Shown here: positions 25,377-32,570 of the stretch, piece after piece
Position numbering within the stretch: the first letter of the stretch is position 1
Layout of the letters: each line of letters begins with the position of its first letter
Assembly (NCBI RefSeq): GCF_014873915.1
Contig: NZ_JADBEJ010000005.1
Span: 1,178,001-1,242,000, forward strand
Reading direction: 5' to 3'
Length of the DNA stretch: 64,000 nucleotides
From: Amycolatopsis roodepoortensis
GTDB taxonomy: Bacteria > Actinomycetota > Actinomycetes > Mycobacteriales > Pseudonocardiaceae
The notes under the pieces: generated by a model
Databases searched by the model: none
The model's input: only the letters and a program-made list of their open reading frames with translations
Told to the model about the DNA's origin: nothing
Program-made: the position numbers and the translations under genes

Positions 25377-26144
25377 ATGCGGCGACTCTCACCAGGGGCG
25401 ACAGCGGCGGCCGCCGGAGTGGCCGCCCTGACCTCGATCGCGGCCGGCGTGGTGGGAAACCTGGCGACCGACACCGTCGGCGAGATCAGCGCCGGATGGA
25501 AACCGGTCATCTGGACGGCGCTCGGCCTCTTGGCGGCCGCGCTGACCTTCTCGGCCATCCAAAACGCCTTGAGAGCCGCACGCGGTCCGGCGCCCGCCAC
25601 CGATGCACCGGACGCCGGACCGGCCGAGCGCGATCGCCGGGCGAGGCCGTGGCAGGCCAAGGCGGTGGCCACGGTCTGGGCGCTGATCGCCATCGCCGGT
25701 ATTGCCGGTGCCGCGCTCGCGTTCACCACGCCGGGCTTCCTGGACATCGGCACGCTCTACCTCTCCTCCTTCCAGCTCGAACGCAATTTGAAAGGCGGCT
25801 GGGAGGTCACTGGTCCCGCAGGCGTCGCGTTAGGCATCGCGGTCTTCGCGTGGTGTATTCCCCCGTTTCTCGCGGGTGCGCACGCCTACCGCGCCGTTCC
25901 TGCTTCCGTCGGCGAAACCACTCGCACACTCGCCGCGTGCGTCGCTTTCGTGTTCGCCGGCTGGTCCGTCTTCGCCGGAACAGTCGCCTGTGTGGCGGCC
26001 CTCCGGCAGCTGGTGTCGCCGGGTGTTGCCATTTACGTGGCGCTGATCGGTCTCCTGGCCCTGATCTTCACCGCGTGGGGCTGGGCCAAGGAAGCGGAAA
26101 CGCTCAGTCGAACGGCGGCCCGGAGTAGGAAACCCGGTGCTTGA
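25377..26144 (+). CDS. Hypothetical multi-pass membrane protein
   Basis: 255 residues with about six membrane helices (10-30, 45-62, 96-118, 138-165, 180-200, 215-235), separated by a charged stretch at about 65-90. No known family was recognised. It is Ala-rich with Arg/Glu in the linker, typical of actinobacterial integral membrane proteins of unknown role. The 3' end overlaps the convergent ABM-like gene by 41 bp. Confidence 0.75.
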   Translation: MRRLSPGATAAAAGVAALTSIAAGVVGNLATDTVGEISAGWKPVIWTALGLLAAALTFSAIQNALRAARGPAPATDAPDAGPAERDRRARPWQAKAVATVWALIAIAGIAGAALAFTTPGFLDIGTLYLSSFQLERNLKGGWEVTGPAGVALGIAVFAWCIPPFLAGAHAYRAVPASVGETTRTLAACVAFVFAGWSVFAGTVACVAALRQLVSPGVAIYVALIGLLALIFTAWGWAKEAETLSRTAARSRKPGA

Positions 26145-26271
26145 AGACCTCCCCGTCCCGGATCTCGGCGGAGTACGTCGGCCTCGGCGAGATCGCGCGC
26201 CAGGCGTTCAGCACCTCCTCCGACTCCCAGCACTCGAAGATGTTCACCCGGCCCGCCACGATCACGGTCAT
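26104..26271 (-). pseudogene. ABM-like monooxygenase with an internal in-frame deletion
   Basis: 55 residues from the ATG at 26271 (RBS AAGGGA 7 bases upstream). The protein starts MTVIVAG and jumps straight to RVNIFECWESEEVLNAWRAI and then YSAEIRDGEVFKHRVSYSGP. In the antibiotic-biosynthesis-monooxygenase-like family known to me, about 35-40 residues (helix 1 and strand 2 of the ferredoxin-like fold) lie between those blocks. The remaining protein keeps frame but lacks part of the fold, so it is probably not functional. The comparison is from memory and should be checked. Confidence 0.6.
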
Positions 26272-26296
26272 CTCGACATCCCTTCGTCCGATCGGT

Positions 26297-26716
26297 TCAC
26301 CCCACCGACGAACGCGGACGCCGGGAACCGACACGGGCGCGCACGAAATCCGTCACCGATCGCCCGCCGGCGAAACACCAGATCGCGATCACCGGGTCGC
26401 AGATCGCGCAGCCGAACGACGAATCGTGCAGGAACGGGATGATCGGGGCGCCCTTGAGGTGGTGGACGACGTCCCAGCCGGTGTGCAGCAGCCAGGCGAT
26501 ACCGATGAACGTCCAGGATTCGAGGCCGCGGTAAGCCACGTAAGTCACGACCGCGGCGAACGCGAACTCCCAGATCCCCAGGCCGCCTCCGCTCAGATAG
26601 GCGGCACCCGCCCCAGCGACCATGACCGCGTTGAAGCGGCGGCGATGCGGTTCGTGGATCAGCGACATCAGTACGACGTAGACGAGGCCGACGAGAATCG
26701 GCGCGATGATCATCAT
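26297..26716 (-). CDS. DUF6010 family membrane protein
   Basis: 139 residues with four predicted helices (about 3-18, 30-48, 52-64, 70-82). Recognisable blocks: SLIHEPHRRRFNAVMVAGAG, IWEFAFAAVVTYVAYRGL, GIAWLLHTGWDVVHHLKGAP and DSSFGCAICDPVIAIWCFAG. The conserved His/Asp pairs (HEPHRRR, WDVVHHL, CAICD) suggest a metal site in the membrane. Function unknown. Divergent from the GlxA regulator. The tail after residue 120 is low complexity. Confidence 0.75.
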   Translation of the reverse strand: MMIIAPILVGLVYVVLMSLIHEPHRRRFNAVMVAGAGAAYLSGGGLGIWEFAFAAVVTYVAYRGLESWTFIGIAWLLHTGWDVVHHLKGAPIIPFLHDSSFGCAICDPVIAIWCFAGGRSVTDFVRARVGSRRPRSSVG

Positions 26717-26808
26717 GGTTCGACGCTAGAACCGGCCGCGGCCCGCTCCCAGTGGCGTGAACGACGCCTTCCAACGGGATCTCGCCATCGGGCGGGTACG
26801 TTGCGGTC

Positions 26809-27747
26809 ATGCACACCGTCGCGGTCCTCGCGCTGGACAAGGTGATCCCGTTCGACCTCTCGACGCCGATCGAGGTCTTCACCCGCACCCGGCTCGCCGA
26901 CGGAAGCGCCGGCTACCGGCTGCTCGTCTGCGCCGAACACCCGGAAGTCGACGCCGGGCACTTCACCCTGCGCGCGCCGCGGGGACTGGAGGCGCTGCGC
27001 GAGGCCGACACGATCATCGTCCCCGGCACCGCGGTCCCGGCCGCTCCGTTGCCGGAAGCCGTCCGCGACGCGCTCACGTCGGCCGCTGCGAGGGGCACAC
27101 GGATCGCCTCGATCTGTTCCGGCACCTTCGTTCTCGCCGCCGCGGGCCTGCTCGACGGCCTTCGCGCCACCACGCACTGGGTCGCCGCCGAGGCGTTGGC
27201 CGCGGCGTATCCGGAGATCGAGGTCGACCCGGACGTGCTCTATGTCGACAACGGGCAGATCCTGACGTCCGCGGGCGCCGCCGCCGGCCTGGATCTGTGC
27301 CTGCATCTGATCCGGCGGGACCACGGCTCCGCGATCGCGGCCGACGCCGCCCGCCTTTCGGTCATGGCGCTGGAACGCGAAGGCGGTCAGGCGCAGTTCA
27401 TCGCGCTGCGCCATCCGCCCGCTCCCCGCGGCGCGGCGCTGGAACCGACTCTCCTTTGGATGCAGGAGAATCTCGCGCGCGAACTCACCTTGGCCGACAT
27501 CGCCGCGCGTGCCGGGATGAGCACGCGCACGCTGATCCGGCATTTCCGCGAGCAGACCGGGACGACGCCGCTGCAATGGCTGCACCGCGCGAGGGTCCGG
27601 CAGGCACAGCATCTGCTGGAGACCACTCAGCACGCCGTCGAACGGATCGGCGCCGAGGTCGGTTTCGGTTCGCCTACCGCGTTCCGCGACCGGTTCAAAC
27701 GCACGACCGGCGTCAGCCCCGGCACCTATCGGCGCGCTTTCCGTTAA
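26809..27747 (+). CDS. GlxA-type AraC regulator (DJ-1/PfpI plus HTH)
   Basis: 312 residues. Residues of about 1-170 form a DJ-1/PfpI amidotransferase-like domain (VAVLALDKVIPFDLSTPIEV; nucleophile-elbow region SICSGTFVLAAAGLL). The C-terminal AraC domain (about 215-310) has two helix-turn-helices: LTLADIAARAGMSTRTLIRH and VERIGAEVGFGSPTAFRDRF. Such regulators control amino-acid or osmolyte catabolism; the ligand is unknown. It is divergent from the DUF6010 gene and shares that short promoter region. The 3' end overlaps the next convergent gene by 4 bp. Confidence 0.88.
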   Translation: MHTVAVLALDKVIPFDLSTPIEVFTRTRLADGSAGYRLLVCAEHPEVDAGHFTLRAPRGLEALREADTIIVPGTAVPAAPLPEAVRDALTSAAARGTRIASICSGTFVLAAAGLLDGLRATTHWVAAEALAAAYPEIEVDPDVLYVDNGQILTSAGAAAGLDLCLHLIRRDHGSAIAADAARLSVMALEREGGQAQFIALRHPPAPRGAALEPTLLWMQENLARELTLADIAARAGMSTRTLIRHFREQTGTTPLQWLHRARVRQAQHLLETTQHAVERIGAEVGFGSPTAFRDRFKRTTGVSPGTYRRAFR

Positions 27748-28034
27748 GCGGCGACGGCCAGTGCGGTGTCCGAGGCCCGCGCCCGGGCCTGGTCCGCGAA
27801 CCGCTTCCGGGCGGCGACGACTCTGAGCCAGCGTTCCGAGCGCTCGGCGTCGAGATCGAAGGTGGCACGGGCGAGCACTTCGGCGGCGCGTGCGGCGGAG
27901 TCGATCTCCGCGGCGGCGCCAAGGTAGTCGCCCGCGTCGATCAGCTTGTAGGCGTGACGCATCTCGGTCTGCGCGGTCGAGTAGATGGCGTAGGCGGCGA
28001 GGTTGTTCGCCAGCGGGCCCAGTGAATGCGACAT
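27744..28034 (-). CDS. Hypothetical protein, 96 residues
   Basis: A soluble helical protein beginning MSHSLGPLANNLAAYAIYST with later HAYKLIDAGDYLGAAAEIDS and ARATFDLDAERSERWLRVVA. It looks like a small four-helix protein, perhaps HEPN- or TPR-like, but no family was confirmed. The ATG at 28034 has GGAG 6 bases upstream. It is the only coding gene downstream, on the same strand, of the DNNW micro-ORFs, 1.3 kb away and with a gene on the opposite strand between. Confidence 0.68.
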   Translation of the reverse strand: MSHSLGPLANNLAAYAIYSTAQTEMRHAYKLIDAGDYLGAAAEIDSAARAAEVLARATFDLDAERSERWLRVVAARKRFADQARARASDTALAVAA

Positions 28035-28152
28035 CGGATTCTCCGTTCCTTCTCTTACCGACACGTCGAACGGGACCTCGCCGGTTCGACACGGTGGACG
28101 GATTTTTTCCGAGGGTTGCGCCGAGTGGCCGCTTCACGACAGCCTGAAGCGC

Positions 28153-29397
28153 ATGCCAGCCCGAGCGGCGTCGTTCCGCAGTGTCTTCGCGGTCGCCGGA
28201 TTCCGCCGGATCTGGCTCGCTCATCTGCTCTCGGTCGCCGGCGACCAGCTGGCCAGGGTCGCGCTCACGGTGCTGGTGTTCGACCGGACTTCGTCGGCTG
28301 GGTGGGCCTCGGCGGCGTACGCGCTGACGTTCGTGCCCGACCTCCTCGGCGGCGCGCTGGGCGGCATCGCGGACCGCTTCTCGCGGCGCACCGTGATGGT
28401 GGTGACCGACGTCGGCCGCGCCGTCCTGATCGCGCTGATGGCGGTCCCCGGGCTCCCGCTGCCCGTCGCGGCCGCGCTGTTGTTCCTCGTGCAGCTCATG
28501 GCCGGGCCGTTCCACGCGGCCCGGCAGGCGATGCTGCCGGATCTGCTCGACCCGGACCGGCTGGTCGTCGGCCAGGCCGTCATCTCGTCCACGTACCAGG
28601 CCGGGCTCGTGGTGGGCTTCGGCGCGGGCGCCGCCGTCGTCACCGGCCTCGGTGTGCCGGGCGCGCTGCTGATCGACGCGGGAACGTTCGCGCTGTCGGC
28701 GCTCATGCTCCACTTCGGCCTCGAACGATTCCCGCCATCGGCACCCGCTCACCACGAACGTCCGTCCCTGATCGCGGGATGCCGGCTGGTGGCGCGCGAC
28801 CGCAAGCTGCGCTGGCTGCTGCTCATCGCCTGCTGCTGCGGTTTCTACGTCGTACCCGAAGGCCTCGCCGTCCCGGTCACCGCCGAACTGGGCGGCGCGG
28901 GCGCGTTGCCGTGGTTGCTGGCCGCGAATCCGGTCGGTTCGGTGCTCGGCGGGCTTCTGCTGAGCCGCGTCCCGCGCGAACGGCAGATCCGGGTGCTGGG
29001 CGCGCTCGCGGTGGCGAGCAGCCTGGTGCTGATCCCGACCGGCTGGGCTCCGGGCCTGGTCACGATCGTCGTGCTGTGGACGATCTCGGGAGTGTTCTCC
29101 GCGCACGACATGATCACGCAGACCCAGTACAGCCTCGCCGCGCCGCCCGCCCATCGCGGGCAGGTGATCGGGGTCGCGATCGCCGCGCTGCGGGCGGCTC
29201 AGGCGGTGGGGATCGCGGCCGCCGGGCTGCTGGCCCAGGTCGTCGCGCCGACCACCGTGGTCACCGTCGCGGCGGGCGCGGGGGTGCTCGTCGCCGGTGT
29301 CGCCGGGGTGGGGTGGTCACGGGCGGTGTCGTCCCGCCGAGGCCCCGGGGTGGGGCCGCTCGGCGGGACGACACCCGTTGGCGAGCACGGTTCCTGA
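28153..29397 (+). CDS. MFS transporter
   Basis: 414 residues with about ten to twelve helices. The start region is FRRIWLAHLLSVAGDQLARV, loop 2-3 has GGALGGIADRFSRRTVMVVT, and later LLIACCCGFYVVPEGL and LLSRVPRERQIRVLGA follow. It resembles the MFS_3/enterobactin-exporter-like clade that exports drugs or siderophores. The ATG at 28153 is taken. It ends 4 bp before the stop of the last DNNW micro-ORF on the opposite strand, so the two transcription units are convergent. Confidence 0.88.
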   Translation: MPARAASFRSVFAVAGFRRIWLAHLLSVAGDQLARVALTVLVFDRTSSAGWASAAYALTFVPDLLGGALGGIADRFSRRTVMVVTDVGRAVLIALMAVPGLPLPVAAALLFLVQLMAGPFHAARQAMLPDLLDPDRLVVGQAVISSTYQAGLVVGFGAGAAVVTGLGVPGALLIDAGTFALSALMLHFGLERFPPSAPAHHERPSLIAGCRLVARDRKLRWLLLIACCCGFYVVPEGLAVPVTAELGGAGALPWLLAANPVGSVLGGLLLSRVPRERQIRVLGALAVASSLVLIPTGWAPGLVTIVVLWTISGVFSAHDMITQTQYSLAAPPAHRGQVIGVAIAALRAAQAVGIAAAGLLAQVVAPTTVVTVAAGAGVLVAGVAGVGWSRAVSSRRGPGVGPLGGTTPVGEHGS

Positions 29398-29401
29398 CAC
29401 A

Positions 29402-29449
29402 TCACGTCCAGTTGTTGTCACGACGGGTCGTCCAGTTGTTGTCACGCAC
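29402..29449 (-). CDS. Micro-ORF C: 15-residue DNNW peptide
   Basis: GTG CGT GAC AAC AAC TGG, then nine more codons, then TGA, encoding (V/M)RDNNWTTRRDNNWT. AAGGGAGGTG precedes the start by 7-8 bases. The peptide has two DNNWT units separated by Thr-Arg-Arg. It has the same amino-acid sequence as micro-ORF B, but four codons differ, all at synonymous third positions, and the start is GTG instead of ATG. That pattern argues that the peptide, not only the DNA repeat, is conserved. Function unknown; a RiPP precursor or signal peptide is possible. Confidence 0.6.
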   Translation of the reverse strand: MRDNNWTTRRDNNWT

Positions 29450-29496
29450 TACGTTCACCTCCCTTCGCGATTCCGCGCGCTCGTGGGCGAGATCAC

Positions 29497-29544
29497 TCAC
29501 GTCCAGTTGTTGTCACGCCGAGTGGTCCAGTTGTTGTCCCGCAT
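29497..29544 (-). CDS. Micro-ORF B: 15-residue DNNW peptide
   Basis: ATG CGG GAC AAC AAC TGG and nine further codons, encoding MRDNNWTTRRDNNWT, stop TGA. GAGGGAGGTG lies 7-8 bases before the ATG. It is the middle of three micro-ORFs in the same orientation, 47 bp from C and 43 bp from A; the spacers share a GGGAGGTGAACG leader. The peptide is polar with two Trp. No secretion signal or protein family is visible at this size. Confidence 0.6.
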   Translation of the reverse strand: MRDNNWTTRRDNNWT

Positions 29545-29587
29545 GTCGTTCACCTCCCTCGAAATAGCGATCTACCCGGCAAAACAC

Positions 29588-29608
29588 TCACCAGTTGTTG
29601 TCCTGCAT
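29588..29608 (-). CDS. Micro-ORF A: hexapeptide MQDNNW
   Basis: ATG CAG GAC AAC AAC TGG TGA with GAGGGAGGTG upstream. It encodes one DNNW unit and is the first of the three in the transcription direction. The site is about 130 bp from the divergent diguanylate cyclase start at 29738, so a promoter probably lies between; none is obvious. Coding is supported by the shared strong ribosome binding sites and by repetition of the motif, not by length. Confidence 0.55.
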   Translation of the reverse strand: MQDNNW

Positions 29609-29737
29609 CGGTGCACCTCCCTCGTTTCGGTTGGGCTGTCCGGGGGAATTCGCGGCCGCCCGTCTTATCGTCGGAGACAACGCGGTCGTCGCCGTCCCGG
29701 TTCGATTACGGTGTAGATCACCGACGGAAGAGGGTGT

Positions 29738-31036
29738 GTGGACGGACGACTCGGCGGCGCGCGGCGGCGGCTCAAGGCCTGGCACCTGTGGAGCCTGCCG
29801 CGACCTGTGCGTTCCTACGTCCTGGTCGTGAATCTCATCGCAGTCCTCTCGACCGCCGCCACGGCCCGGCTGGTCCCGGTGACCGGTACCGACCTGGTGC
29901 GATTCGGCGTCTTGACGCTGTGCGCGGCCATCGCGATCGAGGGCACCCGGCAGATCGAACGCCAACGGGAGTACGACAGGGCCCCGTCGGTCGCCTACGT
30001 CGACACCAAGGCGGTGTGGAGCGTCGCCGCCGTCATCGCGCTGCCGCCGGTGCTCGCCGCCGCGATGGTCGTGGTGACCTACACCATCGCATGGCTGCGG
30101 ATCTGGCCACACCAGCGGCCGGTTCTCCCCCATCGGTGGATCTTCTCCGCCGCGACGGTGCTCTGCGGCACGCAGGCCGCCGTCCTCGTGCTCAGCCTCG
30201 GCATGCGCCACTACCCCGGCCCGCCCGACTCCGGGCTGCTCGCCGGGCTGGGCGACCTCGCCGTCATCATCGTCGCCGCGGCCCTGCGGTGGGCGATCAA
30301 CACCGCGCTGGTGATGATCGCGATCGCGCTCTCGTCGCCGCCGAAGTCGATCAGCGAACTGTTCTCCGGCTTCGGCGACCAGATCCTCGAGGCGGGCGCG
30401 CTCGGCCTCGGTCTCGTGACGGCCGTCGTCCTCGTGCAGGCCAACCCGCTGGTGCTGGTCGGGGTCGTCATCGCGCTGGTCGCGCTGCACCGCGGGCTGC
30501 TGCTGACGCAGTACCGGCGCGACGCGCACACCGACGCCACCACCGGTCTCGTCACGAAACGGCGATGGCGTCAGCTGGCCGAAGAGCAACTCGGCCGGAC
30601 GCGCGCCGGACGCAAGCTCGGCGTGCTGTTCCTCGACCTCGACAATTTCAAGACGATCAACGACACCTACGGCCATCCCAACGGCGACCTCGTCCTGCGC
30701 GCGGTCGGCGACGCGCTGCGCGCCGAGATCCGGGAGCAGGACGTCTGCGGACGGTGGGGCGGCGAGGAGTTCGCCATCGTCATCCCGGACATCCATGGTG
30801 AGGAAACGCTGCTCCAGGTGGCCGAACGGATCCGGCATCAGGTGGCGGTGGTGTCGGTCGCGCTGCCCGATCGCGACACCGTGCTGACCGATCTGACGGT
30901 GTCGATCGGCGGGGCGCTGTATCCGGCGGCCAACATCACCAGCGTCGACGATCTGCTCGTCGCCACCGACATGGCGCTCTACCGCGCGAAACAAGGCGGC
31001 CGCAACAGGGTCGAACTGGCGCCGCCCGCGCAGTAG
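29738..31036 (+). CDS. Membrane-anchored diguanylate cyclase (GGDEF)
   Basis: 432 residues from a GTG at 29738. About six to seven membrane helices cover residues of about 25-245. A GGDEF domain follows (about 265-425) with LGVLFLDLDNFKTINDTYGH and RWGGEEFAIVIPDIHG, so the catalytic loop is intact. REQD lies five residues before GGEEF and forms an I-site. It is paralogous to the protein at 17442-18944 in the first helices and in the enzyme domain. The next gene (GT39) starts 26 bp later and is probably co-transcribed. Confidence 0.9.
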   Translation: MDGRLGGARRRLKAWHLWSLPRPVRSYVLVVNLIAVLSTAATARLVPVTGTDLVRFGVLTLCAAIAIEGTRQIERQREYDRAPSVAYVDTKAVWSVAAVIALPPVLAAAMVVVTYTIAWLRIWPHQRPVLPHRWIFSAATVLCGTQAAVLVLSLGMRHYPGPPDSGLLAGLGDLAVIIVAAALRWAINTALVMIAIALSSPPKSISELFSGFGDQILEAGALGLGLVTAVVLVQANPLVLVGVVIALVALHRGLLLTQYRRDAHTDATTGLVTKRRWRQLAEEQLGRTRAGRKLGVLFLDLDNFKTINDTYGHPNGDLVLRAVGDALRAEIREQDVCGRWGGEEFAIVIPDIHGEETLLQVAERIRHQVAVVSVALPDRDTVLTDLTVSIGGALYPAANITSVDDLLVATDMALYRAKQGGRNRVELAPPAQ

Positions 31037-31062
31037 GCTTCGCCTCTGTCCGGGGAGGCGCG

Positions 31063-32505
31063 ATGGAGCGATTCGCTCGGGGTCCGGTCGGTCTGGTGGT
31101 CGCGATCCAGGTTCTGGTGCTGACCCTGTTGTCCGGCCGGTACGGCTTCCATCGGGACGAGCTGTACTTCCTCGCCGCGGGGAAACGGCTCGACTGGGGT
31201 TATGTCGATCAGCCTTCGCTGACCCCCTTGCTCGCGCGGATCTCCACCGACGTCTTCGGTGCCACTCCCGCGGGTCTGCGCGTGGTCGCGACGTTGTGCG
31301 CCGCCGCGACGGTGATCCTGCTGGCGCTGGTCGCGCGCGAGTTCGGTGGTGGGCGCGGCGCGCAGGTCCTCACCGCCGCGATGACCGCGCTGGCCGCGTT
31401 CGTCGTGGTCGACGGGCACATGCTCTCGACCGCGACCGTCGACATGCTGGTCTGGAGCGCACTGGGCCTGGTGACCCTGCGCCTGTTCCGCACCGGCGAC
31501 GGACGATGGTGGCTCGCGGTCGGCGCCGTCGTCGGCGTCGGGCTGGAGGGCAAGTGGCTGGTCCTGCTGATGGTCGCCTCGATCGGCCTGGCGGTACTCG
31601 CCGTCGGCCCGCGGACGGTGTTCCGCACCGGCTGGCTTCCCGTCGGGATCCTGCTCGCGCTTCTACTGGCGGCACCGGGCCTGATCTGGCAGGCGGCGCA
31701 CGATTTCCCTTTGCTGACCGTGGCTTCCGGTATCAGCGAGGACGACGGCGCGGAGAACCGGATCCTGTTCGTGCCGATGCAGCTGCTCTATCTCTCGCCC
31801 GTGGCGGTGCCGGTCTGGATCGCCGGCGGACTCAGGCTGTGGCGCGATCCTGGCCTGCGCTGGGCCCGCTCCCTGGCACTGGCCTATCCGGCGCTGTGCG
31901 TGATTTTGCTGGCGCTGGGCGGAAAACCGTACTACTCGGCGCCGTTCCTGTTGCTGCTCGCGGCCGCCGGCGCCGACCCCTGCCTGCGCTGGCTCGACCG
32001 GACTTGGCGCCGCGCCCTGGCCGTCTTCCTGGCTCTCGTGGGCGCGGCCGTGTCGCTCGTCGTCGGGCTGCCACTGCTGCCGGAGTCCGCGCTGGCGCCG
32101 GTACTGGCGGTGAACAAGGAGCAAGGCGAGCAGGTGGGGTGGCCGGAGCTGGCTTCTTCGGTCGCCCGGGTTTGGGAACGGATCCCGGCCGAGCAGCGCT
32201 CGACCGCGGTGATCTTCACGCGCAATTACGGGCAGGCGGGGGCTTTGGAGCATTACGGGCTTCCCTCGGTGTACTCAGGGCATATGTCCTATGCGGACTG
32301 GGGCCCTCCTTCGGCTGACGCTGTAGGCCCGGTGGTCGTCGTGGGACCGTATCTTCCGGCGTGGTTCACCGGATGTCACGAGGCGGCCGTGCACGACAAC
32401 GGGCTCGGCGTGGAGAACGAGGAGCAAGGAGTGCGGATTTCCTTGTGTGCGGGGACTTCGCGGCCTTGGTCTGCGCTGTGGGGCGAATTGCGGCACTACT
32501 ACTGA
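31063..32505 (+). CDS. GT39-type membrane glycosyltransferase (ArnT/PMT-like)
   Basis: 480 residues with about 10-11 helices. The N-terminal extracytoplasmic loop carries the paired acidic residues typical of GT-C enzymes: SGRYGFHRDELYFLAAGKRL and DWGYVDQPSLTPLLARI. Such enzymes transfer sugars from polyprenyl phosphates to lipids or proteins at the outer face. The C-terminal 120 residues form a soluble domain with VIFTRNYGQAGALEHYG and PVVVVGPYLPAWFT. It is probably co-transcribed with the diguanylate cyclase. Acceptor unknown. Confidence 0.82.
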   Translation: MERFARGPVGLVVAIQVLVLTLLSGRYGFHRDELYFLAAGKRLDWGYVDQPSLTPLLARISTDVFGATPAGLRVVATLCAAATVILLALVAREFGGGRGAQVLTAAMTALAAFVVVDGHMLSTATVDMLVWSALGLVTLRLFRTGDGRWWLAVGAVVGVGLEGKWLVLLMVASIGLAVLAVGPRTVFRTGWLPVGILLALLLAAPGLIWQAAHDFPLLTVASGISEDDGAENRILFVPMQLLYLSPVAVPVWIAGGLRLWRDPGLRWARSLALAYPALCVILLALGGKPYYSAPFLLLLAAAGADPCLRWLDRTWRRALAVFLALVGAAVSLVVGLPLLPESALAPVLAVNKEQGEQVGWPELASSVARVWERIPAEQRSTAVIFTRNYGQAGALEHYGLPSVYSGHMSYADWGPPSADAVGPVVVVGPYLPAWFTGCHEAAVHDNGLGVENEEQGVRISLCAGTSRPWSALWGELRHYY

Positions 32506-32570
32506 TCGGATACCTGTTGCCACGTAAGGGAATTGGCCGTTTTGTCGGTGGTCGGTTGTAGCTTCGGTGT

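Larger units (their letters stand above)
29402..29608 (-). repeat. Five copies of the GACAACAACTGG unit
   Basis: The 12-base unit GACAACAACTGG occurs five times on the minus strand: once in micro-ORF A and twice each in B and C. All five are in the same codon phase. At DNA level alone they could also be regulator-binding iterons, but every copy is inside a ribosome-binding-site-preceded ORF. Confidence 0.75.

Noticed and set aside
29402..29608. Micro-ORFs as leader peptides of an amino-acid biosynthetic operon
   Set aside because: No gene follows on that strand for 1.3 kb (the MFS gene is on the opposite strand), so classic attenuation is unlikely.
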